From the NCBI RefSeq assembly GCF_001742185.1, contig NZ_CP015750.1, positions 248,001-312,000 on the forward strand: 64,000 bases of DNA. The letters are read 5' to 3'. This DNA comes from Pectobacterium wasabiae CFBP 3304 (GTDB taxonomy: Bacteria > Pseudomonadota > Gammaproteobacteria > Enterobacterales > Enterobacteriaceae). Of this stretch, positions 29,185 through 40,451 are shown piece by piece (positions within the stretch are counted from its first letter, which is position 1; every line of letters begins with the position of its first letter). The translations under genes were made by a program, and so were the position numbers. A model generated the notes under the pieces. It was not told the DNA's origin. It saw nothing but the letters and a program-made list of their open reading frames with translations, and did no database searches.

Positions 29185-29625
29185 TTATTTCTTATCAAGA
29201 TTCCAGTTGCCGATATCATCTTCCGTTCCCGGCATACCGTCTGGCCCCAGGGAGAAGATATCTAACTTGCCGTGCTGACCTGGGTTTAACAGTTGATAGT
29301 CTGTACCCCACGGATCCTGCGGCAAGCGGCGAATATAGCCATCGGCCGGGTAGTTACGCGGTTCCGGTTGTACCGTCGGCTTCGTCACCAACGCTTTCAG
29401 CCCCTGCTCTGTGGACGGATAACGGTTGTTATCCAGCTTGTACATATCGAGTGCGCTTTCCAGAGAGACAATATCGCTGACGGCTTTTTGTCGATCCGCC
29501 TTTTCTTTATTCCCCATCAGATTGGGCACCACCAAACTCGCCAGTACGCCGAGAATGACGATCACCACCATAATTTCCAACAGGGTAAAACCACGCTGAC
29601 TATGACCACGTTGATACTGTTGCAT
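29185..29625 (-). CDS. outG: Major pseudopilin OutG
   Basis: 146 residues, leader MQQYQRGHSQRG then FTLLEIMVVIVILGVLASLVVP. Conserved DNNRYPSTEQGLKALV and the calcium-binding end (GPDGMPGTEDDIGNW) mark the GspG family. Main subunit of the pseudopilus rod. Confidence 0.97.
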   Translation of the reverse strand: MQQYQRGHSQRGFTLLEIMVVIVILGVLASLVVPNLMGNKEKADRQKAVSDIVSLESALDMYKLDNNRYPSTEQGLKALVTKPTVQPEPRNYPADGYIRRLPQDPWGTDYQLLNPGQHGKLDIFSLGPDGMPGTEDDIGNWNLDKK

Positions 29626-29657
29626 CCTTACTTTTCCTTGTTCAATTGTTGGTTCTC

Positions 29658-30884
29658 TTACGAACTCATTAACGTATTCAGTTGCAGAATCGGTTGTAAA
29701 ATCGCCAATACGATAAACAACACCACCGCCGCCATACTGACCACCAGCAGAGGTTCAAATAACCCCAGAGCCAGCGTCATCTGCGAGCTGAATTCACGAT
29801 CCTGATTATCCGCTGCCCGTTCCAGCATGCTGTCCAACTCGCCGCTGCGCTCACCGCTGGCAATCATATGCCGCATCATCGGGGGAAAGAGCGCCGTCTG
29901 TTCCAGCGCCTTGTGCAGACTGACGCCCTCTCGCACCGCATCCGTTGCCATCGAGAGCCGATGGCGGGCGTAATCATTGCTCATCACATCGCCGCTAATG
30001 CGCATCGCCTGTAACAGCGGCACGGCACTGGCGTTGAGAATGCTGAGCGTCCGCGCGTAGCGTGCCGTATTCAAGCCGCGAGCGATACGACCAAGCAGCG
30101 GTAAATGCAGCAGGCGTCGATGAAAACTAACGCGCCGTTTCTCCTGCCGCAGCATCACGCGCAGCGCCATAAACCCTGCCAGCAACGCCAACAGGAACCA
30201 CGGCCCAAACGTGCGCACGGCATCACTCATCCCCATCAAAATTCGAGTTGAAAGCGGGAGCGCCTGCTTCATATGAATAAATTGCTCGACAACTTTCGGC
30301 ACCACAACGGATAGCAAAATACTGACCACGGCAATCGCGACCACGGTTAGCACACAGGGATAAATCATTGCTTGCTGTATACGGTTACGCATCTGTTGGC
30401 GCTGCTCGGTGTAGTCCGCCAACCGATTTAAGACGGCATCAAGGTGACCAGACGTCTCGCCTGCGGCGACCATTGCGCAATACAGCCGTTCAAAGCTACT
30501 GGGAAAACACTTCATGGCATCGGCCAGCGAATGACCTTCCATCACCTTGCTGCGCACCGCCGCCATCAACTGGCTCAGATGCGGCTTTTCACTCTGCTTC
30601 GCCACCGCATCCAGCGCTTCTTCCAGCGGCAACGATGCCGCTACCAGCGTGGCTAGCTGGCGCGTCAACAGTGCTAAATCTGAGGTACTAATACGAATTT
30701 TGCGGCGTAGGGAGAACCCCGTGGAACTGGATTTCTGCTGATCGCCTCGGCTTTCATCAACCGACAGCGGCACCAGTCCACGCTCCCGCAATAGCTGGCG
30801 TGCCTGTCTGGCTGAGTCGGCTTCCTGACTGCCACGGCATTTTTTCCCCTGCGCATCCAGCGCTTGATATTGGTACTGTGCCAT
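29658..30884 (-). CDS. outF: Type II secretion platform protein OutF
   Basis: 408 residues with two GspF domains, each with a hydrophobic hairpin, and the signatures [12 protein letters not shown] and [12 protein letters not shown]. Inner-membrane protein at the centre of the platform. Starts 1 bp before the outE stop region. Confidence 0.96.
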   Translation of the reverse strand: MAQYQYQALDAQGKKCRGSQEADSARQARQLLRERGLVPLSVDESRGDQQKSSSTGFSLRRKIRISTSDLALLTRQLATLVAASLPLEEALDAVAKQSEKPHLSQLMAAVRSKVMEGHSLADAMKCFPSSFERLYCAMVAAGETSGHLDAVLNRLADYTEQRQQMRNRIQQAMIYPCVLTVVAIAVVSILLSVVVPKVVEQFIHMKQALPLSTRILMGMSDAVRTFGPWFLLALLAGFMALRVMLRQEKRRVSFHRRLLHLPLLGRIARGLNTARYARTLSILNASAVPLLQAMRISGDVMSNDYARHRLSMATDAVREGVSLHKALEQTALFPPMMRHMIASGERSGELDSMLERAADNQDREFSSQMTLALGLFEPLLVVSMAAVVLFIVLAILQPILQLNTLMSS

Positions 30885-30885
30885 A

Positions 30886-32382
30886 TCATTCCTCTTTGGT
30901 TACGCGGATCACTTCTTCCCAGGTTGTGAGCCCCGCCAGTACCTTCTCCAACCCGTCCTGACGGATCGTCGTTCGGCTCTCCCCCAGAATCTGCGCAATC
31001 GCCATTTCACCCTCACAACGGTGGATCGCCGCACGGACGTCGTCATTGATCAACACCAGTTCATGAATGCCGATACGTCCCCGGTAACCGGTAAAGCTAC
31101 ACTGCGGACAGCCAACGGGATTGTGCAGCAGCGTATCCGGTGCAATCCCCATCTGTTTTGCCTGAACCAGATCGACAGGCTGCGGTTGACTACAGTCAGA
31201 ACATAACGTTCTGACCAGACGCTGTGCGAGTACGCCCAGCAGAGAGGTTGAGAGCAGGAAGGGCTCGACACCCATATCCTGCAAACGAGACAGCGCGCCC
31301 AACGCGCTATTGGTATGTAGTGTGGAGAGCACAAGGTGGCCGGTCAGCGATGCCTGAACAGCAATTTGTGCAGTTTCACCATCACGAATTTCCCCCACCA
31401 ACACCACGTCCGGGTCCTGACGCAGAATGGCACGCAGTCCGCGGGCAAACGTCATATCCACCTTAGCATTGACCTGCGTTTGCCCGATGCCTTCCAGTTC
31501 ATATTCGATGGGGTCTTCCACCGTCATGATGTTACGTTCCGAAGCATTCAGGCGACTAAGCGCAGCATAAAGCGTGGTACTTTTCCCCGACCCTGTCGGG
31601 CCGGTGACGAGAATAATACCGTGTGGGCGATGGATCAGGCTGTCCAGCAGTTGTCGATTGCGTTCCGACATCCCCAGCAATTCAAGATCGAGCTTAACGC
31701 TGTTTTTATCCAGCAAACGCAGCACGACACGCTCACCGTAATTCGACGGCAGAGTAGATACACGCACGTCAACCGCCCGTCCTCCCACCCGCAGCGCCAT
31801 GCGCCCATCCTGCGGGATGCGCTTTTCCGCAATATCCAGCTTTGCCATGACTTTGATACGCGACACCAGCAGTGAAGCTAACTTACGCTGTGGACGCAAA
31901 ATCTCACGCAATACGCCGTCAACACGGAAACGGATCAGCAAATAACGCTCATAGGTTTCGATGTGAATATCCGACGCCTTATTCTTAATCGCTTCGGTTA
32001 ACATGGCATTGATGAGGCGGATAATCGGCGCGTCATCATCGGCATCGAGCAAATCATCACTGTCTGGCAGTTCTTCCACCAGCGTATAGAAGTCCATCTC
32101 ATTACCGATGTCCTCCATCAGACGGCGTGCTTCTTCTGAATCGCGCTGATAGCTAATGACTAACTGCCGTTCAAACTCGTCCTCCGTCACTCGCTCAATC
32201 CTGAGTGGGCAGCCTGCAACCCGACGCGCCTCCAACAGCGCTATCGCTGGCGTCTGCGCAACACAGATCGTCTGGAGACTTGCATCATTATCCCCCTGCA
32301 ACAGCAGAATTTGCTGCGATCGCGCATAGGCGAAAGGCAATATGGGACGTAATTCTATAATCGAAGAGGCAACGTCGCTCAT
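30886..32382 (-). CDS. outE: Type II secretion ATPase OutE
   Basis: 498 residues. Walker [11 protein letters not shown], Asp box DIHIETYE, Walker B LVGEIRD and a four-cysteine zinc motif (CSDC ... CPQC) are all present. Cytoplasmic hexamer that powers pseudopilus growth. Its ATG overlaps the outD stop by 4 bp. Confidence 0.97.
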   Translation of the reverse strand: MSDVASSIIELRPILPFAYARSQQILLLQGDNDASLQTICVAQTPAIALLEARRVAGCPLRIERVTEDEFERQLVISYQRDSEEARRLMEDIGNEMDFYTLVEELPDSDDLLDADDDAPIIRLINAMLTEAIKNKASDIHIETYERYLLIRFRVDGVLREILRPQRKLASLLVSRIKVMAKLDIAEKRIPQDGRMALRVGGRAVDVRVSTLPSNYGERVVLRLLDKNSVKLDLELLGMSERNRQLLDSLIHRPHGIILVTGPTGSGKSTTLYAALSRLNASERNIMTVEDPIEYELEGIGQTQVNAKVDMTFARGLRAILRQDPDVVLVGEIRDGETAQIAVQASLTGHLVLSTLHTNSALGALSRLQDMGVEPFLLSTSLLGVLAQRLVRTLCSDCSQPQPVDLVQAKQMGIAPDTLLHNPVGCPQCSFTGYRGRIGIHELVLINDDVRAAIHRCEGEMAIAQILGESRTTIRQDGLEKVLAGLTTWEEVIRVTKEE

Positions 32383-34432
32383 TTCCCGCCTGCCGGGTAA
32401 AATGCCACGATAGAGGACTGAACCTGACGGAACGTATAAGCGTTCCCCCCCTCAGGTAAGCGCAGCAAGTCGTTATCCAGCAGTCCGCCCTCACCGTTGC
32501 TCACGTTCCGTTGCTTCTCTTCTTCAGCATTGAATGAGTGATACTTACTGGCAGAGGCGCTCTGATATTGGCTGCGATCGCGGATAATAGAAGGACGGAT
32601 AAACAACATCAGGTTGCGCTTTTTCGTTTCCTGACTGTTGGAACGGAACAAATGCCCCAGAATCGGAATATCTCCTAACAAGGGGACTTTACTGGCGGAC
32701 TCATTCGTACTTTTATCCAGTAAGCCCCCACCACGACGGTTTCACCGCTGCTGACCAGCACCGCGTTATTAACAGTACGCGTATTGAATGTTGCCCCGAG
32801 GTTGGTGCTACTGCTGGAGGCCGCATCTGCTACGCTGGAGACTTCCTGTTCGATTTCCAGCAGAACGGAGTCGCCTTCATTAATTTGGGGTTTCACCTTC
32901 AGTTTGATACCGACCGTTTTACGTTCCACCGTTTGGAAAACGTTGTCACCAGATGTTGTCTGCGAACCAGCTAGCACGGGGACTTCCTGACCGACGTTAA
33001 ACGTCGCTTCCATATTGTCCAACGTCACAATACTGGGCGTTGCCAGAATATCGTTCTTGCTGTTGCTAGACAGCGCCGTCATCAGCATGCCCCAGTTGCC
33101 CTGATAGAAACCCGCAGCAATCCCGTTGAAACCGCCAAGTGCACTCGTCGCTGCCGTGCTAAGCGTTCCGTCACGCCGAAACTGGTCTGCTCCCGCCATC
33201 ATTGTCGTGATCGGTAACCCGGTATTCGTGAACTGCGTCACCCCAGCATTCTTATTGGCCCATTGCACACCGAGGTTCATCCCATCGGCATCCTGTACTT
33301 CCGCGATGATCGCTTCGACCAATACCTGTGGACGACGGATATCCAACTGCGCAATCACCTGTTCCAGATCGCGCATAATGTCAGGCGCGGCATTCACAAT
33401 CAGCGAGTTGGTTTGTTCATGCGCCTTAATCGAAATGTCTTTACGCAGCGCGGGCAATGCATTTTGTTGATCAGTTTGGATACTGTCGCCTACGCCCGTG
33501 AGCACTTCGACCAAATCGGCAGCCTTGGCGTATTTGAGATAGATAACTTTAGTATTACCCTGCACCGCCTGCTGGCGATCGAGTTGCTTGACCATATCGA
33601 TAACACGCTGGCGTGAATTCGGTTCGCCACGTACCAGCACGGAGTTGGTTCGTTCATCTGCCACCACATTCGCGGTCAACATCCCCGGCAAGGCAGATTT
33701 TTCATCCATCTTGTTCAGTTCATTCACCATCTTCACCACTTCCGTCGAGGACGCGTAAGACAGTGGAATACTGGTAACATTCCGATCGCCCGTCTGATCA
33801 ACCCGTTCGACGATCGTCATCAGCCGCTTGATGACGCCCGCACGCCCAGTCATCAGCAGCACGTTCGAGGGTTCGTAATGCACCACACTCCCAGCGCCCG
33901 CGTTGTCGTTCAACTGGCGCAGCAGCGGTGCCAAATCGCGTGCCGCCACATTGTTGACTGGCACAACGCGCGTAACAACTTCATCGCCGATACCCGGCTG
34001 CTCATCACTCGCCAGCGGCATAGATGTCGATTTCGCATCTTTTGAGCGAATAATCTTCAACACATTGTTATCCATAGGAATAACAGTAAATCCGTAGACA
34101 TCCAACACACTCAGGAAGAACTGGTAATACTGCTCTTCGTTCATCATGTCATAGCTGCGAACGGTAATCGTTCCGCTGACCGACGGATCGATAATAACGG
34201 TCTTATTCAGATTCTTACTGACGGTATTGATAAACTCCTGAATATCCGTACCTTTGAAGCTGGCGGAGAACTCAGCGCTCCACGCTAACGATGATGCCAT
34301 CAGCAAAACACTCCCGCCAAGCAACAACATACTCTTGCGGCGTACATGACTAAGCCATTGGTTTTTATATTTCGAAAAAACCTGACGCTTAAAAAATCCC
34401 TGTCCCTTGCTAAACAAATTAGTGGTCTCCAT
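32379..34432 (-). pseudogene. outD: Secretin OutD interrupted by an apparent 1-bp deletion
   Basis: Two frames together make a full GspD secretin of about 684 codons (650 if the start is Met at 34330). N-domains (EFSASFKGTDIQEFINT), three repeat domains and most of the secretin domain are in one frame; after SSGETVVVGA the frame breaks at a run of five C (plus strand 32725-32729) and continues as PLLGDIPILGHLFRS in the next frame. Adding one C restores the usual GGLLDKSTNES. As written, the last secretin segment and the OutS-binding tail are lost, so no outer-membrane channel would form. Could be a sequencing error. Confidence 0.85.
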
Positions 34433-35291
34433 CCAGTGCCAGATATATATCTTGCTGTTGACCATCACGCTCGACGGTCAAATTAAATTTGCTCATCCCT
34501 GCCAGTTGCGCCATCGCCTGCTGTGCCTGATCCGTATCGCGTAAATCCATGCCGTTTAATGACACAGCGAGATCGTTATCCTGCAAGCCTGCGCGGTAAA
34601 AAAGATCGGGGTTTTTGCCGGGGTTTAACTGATATCCTTTCAGTACATCTTCTTCCGTGACGGGGGAAATGGTGAGGTAATCCTGTGCCGTAAAGGGATC
34701 TTTTTGTATCTCGCCCTTCACCTGACTAAAAGCATCAGGAGACGGCAGCGCATCGGCAGCGTGTTCTTCCTGATACAAATTCAGCGCCTCATAGCGCCCC
34801 TGATACTGGAGCACGACACGATCGGCAGAGATAGTCACAATTTTGGCTTCATAGCCGGGAATAGCATCGCCGACGTTGCGACTGTATTGCTGACTATCTT
34901 TAGCGATAATGGCAATCGAGCGTTTGGCATCTCCGCTCGCCAACACCCCAGTCAGACTGATATTTAACGATGTCAGCGGGATATCACCGGATAACGCAGC
35001 ATCATTAACCACAGGCGCATCGGGGGCATGGCCGAATAAGGTAAAATCGCCCGGCGTAGCGGGCTTTTCTTTCGCCTGGGCAGGCGTAACTGACACGCCA
35101 ACAACGCGTGAGTCTTCAGGCAGGAGAAAACGCCAAGCCAGTACGGCCAACTGCTGACAAATCAGCAGCAAAATCACCCCCAACACGATGCGTCGAATCA
35201 GAGGAGTTGGCAGTGACCGAAGAGTGGCAACCAACGAATTAAAAGACGGTTCTTTGAACGCTTGCAATCGTGCCATAGAGTAATCATCCAT
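34419..35291 (-). CDS. outC: Type II secretion clamp protein OutC
   Basis: 290 residues from the ATG at 35291 (GGGGAG four bases upstream). One membrane segment near residues 30-50 (IVLGVILLLICQQLAVLAW), the HR domain that contacts OutD, and a C-terminal PDZ domain with GYQLNPGKNPDLFYRAGLQ. OutC helps choose substrates. Its end overlaps outD. Its ribosome binding site lies inside a hairpin between pehX and outC. Confidence 0.92.
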   Translation of the reverse strand: MDDYSMARLQAFKEPSFNSLVATLRSLPTPLIRRIVLGVILLLICQQLAVLAWRFLLPEDSRVVGVSVTPAQAKEKPATPGDFTLFGHAPDAPVVNDAALSGDIPLTSLNISLTGVLASGDAKRSIAIIAKDSQQYSRNVGDAIPGYEAKIVTISADRVVLQYQGRYEALNLYQEEHAADALPSPDAFSQVKGEIQKDPFTAQDYLTISPVTEEDVLKGYQLNPGKNPDLFYRAGLQDNDLAVSLNGMDLRDTDQAQQAMAQLAGMSKFNLTVERDGQQQDIYLALDGDH

Positions 35292-35297
35292 AATACT

Positions 35298-35319
35298 CCC
35301 CACGCCCAACGACGTGGGG
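35298..35319 (-). promoter_or_regulatory. Hairpin covering the outC ribosome binding site
   Basis: CCCCACG and CGTGGGG form a stem in the pehX-outC gap; the 3' arm contains the GGGGAG used by outC. There is no T-tract, so it is not a terminator. Confidence 0.55.
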
Positions 35320-35327
35320 AAAATGCC

Positions 35328-37307
35328 TTATTCCGTTGCGGCTTCCCGACTGATGGTCTCATCATCACGGGTCGTCAGCGCGGCATCATTATTTACACGG
35401 TCTTTGAGCCCGATATTTTCAATATGGCCGAAATTCCAGGCTCCCGGTACATTCTCAAAAACGACATTCTTAAATTCACTGTTCTTCAGGAACGTGATGT
35501 CAGTGGCTTTTACATTTTTGAATTTTACATTCTCAAAATGCAGGCCTTGGTGATAAGCATCTCGTCCAAAAGAGAACTTATACGCATCAGCCATCTCAGC
35601 GATGGTCATCCCATCGACCATGATGCTGTTTTTCTTCGCTGAACCATCAACCGTGACGTTGGAAACGGTCACATCGCGGAACTGTGCAGGTTCTGCCGCT
35701 GGCTGGGTATCGTTCACGTCCGCTTTATATTTGATAGTGAACACGAACGGTTCTTTGACAATATCACGCATCGCGTTATTACGGAATACCACGTCACGCG
35801 AGCCGCCACCATAATAGGGACGACTCTTCATGCGTAGGCCAACATCCGTCTTATTCATTACGTTATCTTCAGCAACAATTTTTTCTATCCAGGCACCAGT
35901 ATGGCTACCCGTGACCACCGCGCCATGCCCGCGACGGAAGTAGTTATTGAAGATCCAGGCGCCGCTCTGCGCTTTTTGCCCCAGTGTCACTACTTCGGCA
36001 CCATACCCTGCGGCAAAGTTTACGCTGTCATCACCTGTATCAAAAAAGTTATTGAATACCATGACATTCTGGCTATTTCCGAATTCAATACCATCCGCAT
36101 TATTAGCATCATACGTTGTGTGCACCAGCGCATTCATCGCCACATTTTCGGATTCCAACACCATCACACCGTGGTATGCAGGATTCAGAATTGTCAGCCC
36201 TTCCAGATACATATTGCTCACACCGCGCAACGTCATCAGGCTGGAGCGTCGGTTTTTGTACGCCTCATCCAGTAGCATTCCTTCAGAAATGGCTTTTGCC
36301 GTTTGGTCTTTTGCCAGAATGCCGTCACTACCAACATTAGTCGCTTTGCTCGCACGATAGAGTGGCAACGCATTCTTTAATTCATCAATTTCAGTAATGT
36401 TTTCATCACTGGCTTTAATGCCACGCATCCAGCCATTGCCATCAATCGTACCCTGTCCGACGATACGAATATTTTTAAAGGTGCCTGCATGACTGCTACC
36501 CTGATCGTCCGCTTCCAATACGTTAATCAGTGAGGGGGGGCGCTTAGGCAATTTAGGTGCACTGTACGGGTAGAGATAGTAGCCACGCGCGAGCGGGTAA
36601 TCGTCACCGTTTGCCGACCCCAGCAACGTAGCACCTTTCGCAACTTCAAACGTCATATCGCTATGCAGGAACAGCGCTCCGGTTTTAAACGTGCCACCTT
36701 CAACCACGACTTTACAGCCTTTCGGATACGCGGCTGGCGTACAGTCATCAATCGCCTTCTGAATCGCCAGCGTATCGTTTGCTACCCCGTCCCCTTTCGC
36801 ACCGTAGTTAGTCACGTTCAGTGAGGCTGGTGTAGCAGTCGTTTTCTGCACAACCGCTTCACTATCAACAGATTCTTTGCCGTCGTCATAAAGCGCGCGC
36901 ACAGTGAAACGGTACTCAGTTTCAGGCGACAGGTTAGCCACCTTGAAATTATGGAAGCTGACGCGGACGTGCCAGTTGGCGGTATCGATCGAGTTATAGA
37001 AGTTATCGATATACGGCTTGGCTGGTGAATGAACGTTCTGGTTATCAATGGTTCCGCCCAACAAGGTTCCATTCATATAGACACGATAATCTTTAATGCC
37101 TGCGGCAGGTTTAGTCGGTTTTTCCCAAGCTAGTACCACGCTGTTATCATCATAGGCCAGCGCCGGCACTTTAACATTCTGCGGCGCAGCGGAACGATCG
37201 ACACCAACATCCGGCGTTGCATCGCTATCGCTGCATCCGGCAATCAGGCCACTCAGGACTAATGTCGCGCAAAGCGTAAGACGGGTACGAAGTAAAAAAT
37301 AAGTCAT
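35328..37307 (-). CDS. pehX: Exo-poly-alpha-galacturonosidase PehX (lipoprotein)
   Basis: 659 residues. Lipobox LIAGC at residue 25 with Ser at +2 suggests outer-membrane anchoring. A fibronectin III domain (about 40-155) precedes a GH28 beta-helix with ANNADGIEFGNS, DTGDDSVNFAAG, GSHTGAW and GLRMKSR, the four catalytic blocks. PehX releases digalacturonate from chain ends. Dickeya PehX has a normal signal peptide, so the lipobox is a difference to check. It is 36 bp upstream of outC on the same strand, so co-transcription is likely. Confidence 0.9.
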   Translation of the reverse strand: MTYFLLRTRLTLCATLVLSGLIAGCSDSDATPDVGVDRSAAPQNVKVPALAYDDNSVVLAWEKPTKPAAGIKDYRVYMNGTLLGGTIDNQNVHSPAKPYIDNFYNSIDTANWHVRVSFHNFKVANLSPETEYRFTVRALYDDGKESVDSEAVVQKTTATPASLNVTNYGAKGDGVANDTLAIQKAIDDCTPAAYPKGCKVVVEGGTFKTGALFLHSDMTFEVAKGATLLGSANGDDYPLARGYYLYPYSAPKLPKRPPSLINVLEADDQGSSHAGTFKNIRIVGQGTIDGNGWMRGIKASDENITEIDELKNALPLYRASKATNVGSDGILAKDQTAKAISEGMLLDEAYKNRRSSLMTLRGVSNMYLEGLTILNPAYHGVMVLESENVAMNALVHTTYDANNADGIEFGNSQNVMVFNNFFDTGDDSVNFAAGYGAEVVTLGQKAQSGAWIFNNYFRRGHGAVVTGSHTGAWIEKIVAEDNVMNKTDVGLRMKSRPYYGGGSRDVVFRNNAMRDIVKEPFVFTIKYKADVNDTQPAAEPAQFRDVTVSNVTVDGSAKKNSIMVDGMTIAEMADAYKFSFGRDAYHQGLHFENVKFKNVKATDITFLKNSEFKNVVFENVPGAWNFGHIENIGLKDRVNNDAALTTRDDETISREAATE

Positions 37308-38118
37308 AACATTTCCTGTATTTTTACTATTATTGCCCCGATATCCCCCACCCTACAGCAGGTTCATTACCGCAGAATGATAGATATTGGGCTGAAGAAT
37401 TACAGATAACTATTTCAATAAAAATAATGTGCTAATAGATAATTCCCTTCAATGGTGACCCAGCATTCCCCTTTACCTCAGCATTAAAAAAATATAGAGA
37501 AAATAAACCCACACAAAACCCTGCAATATTAATTACATATTTTAAAATTTTGCTTATACTCTAAAAAATTCGAACTTCAGACAAGCGGCAAGTGGAGGCG
37601 TCCCAACGAGCTTACTCAGGTAAGTGATTCAGGTGGCAAATCTGCCGGAAGCCGATTTGAACGCGGCTTGCTGCAACGTGAAGCATGACAAGTATATTCA
37701 TTGTTTAGCGGCAGATTGTTCGCTCCCTTGCCAATAAAAAACCAGCGAAATCTCTGTAGAAAAAAACCACATAACACTACAGCAAATTAACACTCGTCGC
37801 TGTTAATTAAATTATTCCCCTTCACAGTTACTGACTATCGAAAACCAAAAAAAACACCATGCCAACAATAATAAAACGCAATTTCATGAAAGCAAATTTA
37901 CACGTTCTTTTTGCGACCCGCATCAAGATTCCGTCTGTGATTATTATTATTGTAATAGCTTTTAATCAAAATGGAGGCACGGTCACATAACCGAGAGATT
38001 CAGTTTTTAGCTCTTTCTATTTTTTGCAAAATAAGGCAGATAGCACCATCCATTTGTTCAACTTTCGTTTATGATGTGACGCTACACGGTCTAAGGATAG
38101 ATAATTAAGGATTAGCGC
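37308..38118. other. Divergent regulatory region between pehX and outB
   Basis: About 810 bp, AT-rich, with promoters for pehX-out and outB-side transcripts expected. A weak KdgR-like element AATAAAAC...TTTCATGA lies at 37870-37889 but its spacing is 2 bp short of the consensus. No gene seen. Confidence 0.45.
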
Positions 38119-38691
38119 GTGGATAACGCACCGGATGCACCGACACCCCCACAGCCAGCGCTACTTGCGAGATACCCGATGCCCGGTTATCTGATGGTGG
38201 TTTATGCTCTGCTTTTTATCGCGCTAGGCTGGTTCAGCCATCAGCGCTGGGGGAGTCCGACGACTTCCGCACCGACCACTCTGGCCGCTCACGCCGCTAC
38301 CTTGCCTGCGGTTGAGGAGCAAGCACCGACAACATCCTCGGCTACACCTCACCAAGGGGAAGCACATGCCAATACGCCAGCCCCCCCAGAAAAAAAGACC
38401 ATGTTGCCGTTACCTGCCGTCAGCAATGGCGAGATCCCATCGCTGACCTACAGCGCACATGTTTATACGTCGGATGAAGCCAAGCGCAGCATCACACTCA
38501 ACGGCCTGCAATTCCGCGAAGGCGATTCGCCAGTTGAAGGGCTAACCATAGAACAAATCCAGCAAGATATGACCATTTTCAGCGTAGAGGGCGAAGTGTT
38601 TATTCTGGAAGCGCTAGAGGACTGGCCGGGCGGAAAATTCAACGAGAATGAACGTTCCGCCGATAATGAACGTGGAAGTGCTGCGCCTTAG
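38119..38691 (+). CDS. outB: Type II secretion accessory protein OutB
   Basis: 190 residues from a GTG with AAGGA eight bases upstream. One membrane segment (GYLMVVYALLFIALGWF), a Pro/Ala/Thr-rich linker, and a C-terminal GspB domain (PSLTYSAHVYTSDEAKRSITLNG). In soft-rot bacteria OutB binds OutD and helps its assembly with OutS. Converges on outS with a 4-bp overlap. Confidence 0.92.
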   Translation: MDNAPDAPTPPQPALLARYPMPGYLMVVYALLFIALGWFSHQRWGSPTTSAPTTLAAHAATLPAVEEQAPTTSSATPHQGEAHANTPAPPEKKTMLPLPAVSNGEIPSLTYSAHVYTSDEAKRSITLNGLQFREGDSPVEGLTIEQIQQDMTIFSVEGEVFILEALEDWPGGKFNENERSADNERGSAAP

Positions 38692-39101
38692 CCGTGGTTG
38701 CGCATGGCATCAATAAACGGCGTCAGGGTGCGGTTAAATTCCAAACACTGCGTCTCTTTTGGCGTGCTGTCTTTTAATAACCCTTGATACAGGCTTTCAC
38801 TGCGCTGCGGCAAAGCCTGATAACTCGCAACATTCCAGCCTTTTTGCTTCGCCACCGCCAACGCGACATTGGTAATCGTCGCATCATCGGGGAGATCGCT
38901 GCGGCTACATTTCGATTTGAGATATCGGGTGGCCGCAACCAGTGACGCCAACTGGTTCAGTTGATCGTTAGGAGAAACCGTTACCGCAGAAGACTGGCCT
39001 GCCACTGTTCCTTTGTGGGCAGACGTTCCTGTTTGTTGGCACCCGGCCAGCGTGACGCAAAGCAGCGTTAACGCAGAAAATTTAGACAGAGATAACGACA
39101 T
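38688..39101 (-). CDS. outS: Pilotin lipoprotein OutS
   Basis: 137 residues. Lipobox TLAGC gives an outer-membrane lipoprotein; the mature domain has the paired cysteines of GspS pilotins (KCSRSDLPDD, TQCLEFNRTL). It pilots OutD to the outer membrane by binding its C-terminal tail, the part lost in the outD frameshift. ATG at 39101 chosen as it starts the signal peptide. Confidence 0.9.
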   Translation of the reverse strand: MSLSLSKFSALTLLCVTLAGCQQTGTSAHKGTVAGQSSAVTVSPNDQLNQLASLVAATRYLKSKCSRSDLPDDATITNVALAVAKQKGWNVASYQALPQRSESLYQGLLKDSTPKETQCLEFNRTLTPFIDAMRNHG

Positions 39102-39177
39102 GACAAACTCATCCTGATTGAGATTAACGGTAGGCATTCTAGCAAATGATAAGCCGCTGTCACGGCATGTTTATGTT

Positions 39178-39201
39178 GCTCCCAGTCAGGCGACTGGGAG
39201 C
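39178..39201 (-). terminator. Hairpin downstream of alaC
   Basis: GCTCCCAGTC and GACTGGGAGC form a perfect 10-bp stem just after the alaC stop; T-tract is weak. Confidence 0.5.
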
Positions 39202-39209
39202 CGAGGATA

Positions 39210-40451
39210 TCAGGCAGCAGAGCCCTTTCCTGATAAGGGTTTAGTGGTCGGTAAGATACCGTCAGCACGGAACATCGTCTTAATACCACGCACCGCCTGT
39301 CGAATACGATCCTGATTTTCGATTAAGGCAAACCGAACATGGGTATCGCCATAATCCCCAAAACCAATACCAGGCGAGACGCAAACCTTCGCCTCCGACA
39401 GCAGTCGCTTAGCAAACTCCAACGACCCCAGGTGCGCATAAGCATCAGGAATTTTCGCCCACACGTACATTGAGGCTTTAGGTTCAGTAACCATCCAGCC
39501 CGCCTCATGCAGACCGCGCACCAAAACGTTACGACGCTGGCGATACTGTTCGGCAATATCCCGCACACATTGTTGATCGCCTTCCAACGCGGCGATCGCG
39601 GCAACCTGCAACGGCGTAAACGTGCCGTAATCGTGGTAGCTCTTGATCCGTGCCAGTGCGTTTACCAACTCAGGGTTACCGACCATAAAGCCAATGCGCC
39701 AGCCCGCCATGTTGTAGCTTTTTGACAGCGTGAAAAACTCGACCGCGATGTCTTTTGCGCCGGGAACCTGCATGATCGACGGTGCCTTCCAGCCGTCATA
39801 CACAATGTCAGCATAGGCCAAATCATGGATCACCAACACACCATACTGTTTCGCTAACTCCACAACGCGCTCAAAGAAATCCAGCTCGACACACTGCGCC
39901 GTCGGGTTCGACGGGAAGCCAAGAATCATCATTTTCGGCTTCGGAATACTCTCGCGGATCGCACGCTCTAATTCATTAAAGAAATCGACGCCTTCCACTA
40001 GCGGTACAGAACGTACCTGAGCCCCGGCAATCACTGCACCATAAATGTGAATCGGATAACTCGGGTTCGGCACCAGCACCGTATCACCATGATCCAATGT
40101 TGCCAGCATCAGATGCGCCAGCCCCTCTTTGGAACCAATCGTGACGATCGCTTCGGTTTCAGGATCGATATCAACCTCATAGCGATCGGCATACCAGCGA
40201 GAGATCGCACGGCGTAAGCGCGGAATGCCTCGGGATGTCGAATAACCATGCGTATCTTCGCGCTGTGCAACCGTACAAAGTTTTTCCACGATATGCGGGG
40301 GGGTCGGGCCGTCAGGATTACCCATGCTGAAATCGATAATATCCTCGCCACGACGACGCGCAGCCATTTTTAATTCAGCAGTGATATTAAATACATACGG
40401 GGGAAGACGATCGATGCGCGTAAAACGGCGCGGAGAAGGTGAATCAGCCAT
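39210..40451 (-). CDS. alaC: Glutamate-pyruvate aminotransferase AlaC
   Basis: 413 residues, near identical in pattern to E. coli AlaC (YfdZ): [21 protein letters not shown] at the start, PLP lysine in [19 protein letters not shown], and [15 protein letters not shown]. Makes alanine from pyruvate and glutamate. GAGGA precedes the ATG. Monocistronic. Confidence 0.96.
   Translation of the reverse strand: MADSPSPRRFTRIDRLPPYVFNITAELKMAARRRGEDIIDFSMGNPDGPTPPHIVEKLCTVAQREDTHGYSTSRGIPRLRRAISRWYADRYEVDIDPETEAIVTIGSKEGLAHLMLATLDHGDTVLVPNPSYPIHIYGAVIAGAQVRSVPLVEGVDFFNELERAIRESIPKPKMMILGFPSNPTAQCVELDFFERVVELAKQYGVLVIHDLAYADIVYDGWKAPSIMQVPGAKDIAVEFFTLSKSYNMAGWRIGFMVGNPELVNALARIKSYHDYGTFTPLQVAAIAALEGDQQCVRDIAEQYRQRRNVLVRGLHEAGWMVTEPKASMYVWAKIPDAYAHLGSLEFAKRLLSEAKVCVSPGIGFGDYGDTHVRFALIENQDRIRQAVRGIKTMFRADGILPTTKPLSGKGSAA

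Noticed and set aside
35298..35319. Hairpin after pehX as a terminator
   Set aside because: No T-tract on the transcribed strand and it overlaps the outC ribosome site.
37870..37889. KdgR-like box between pehX and outB
   Set aside because: Half-sites look right but the spacing is 2 bp short; too weak to call an operator.
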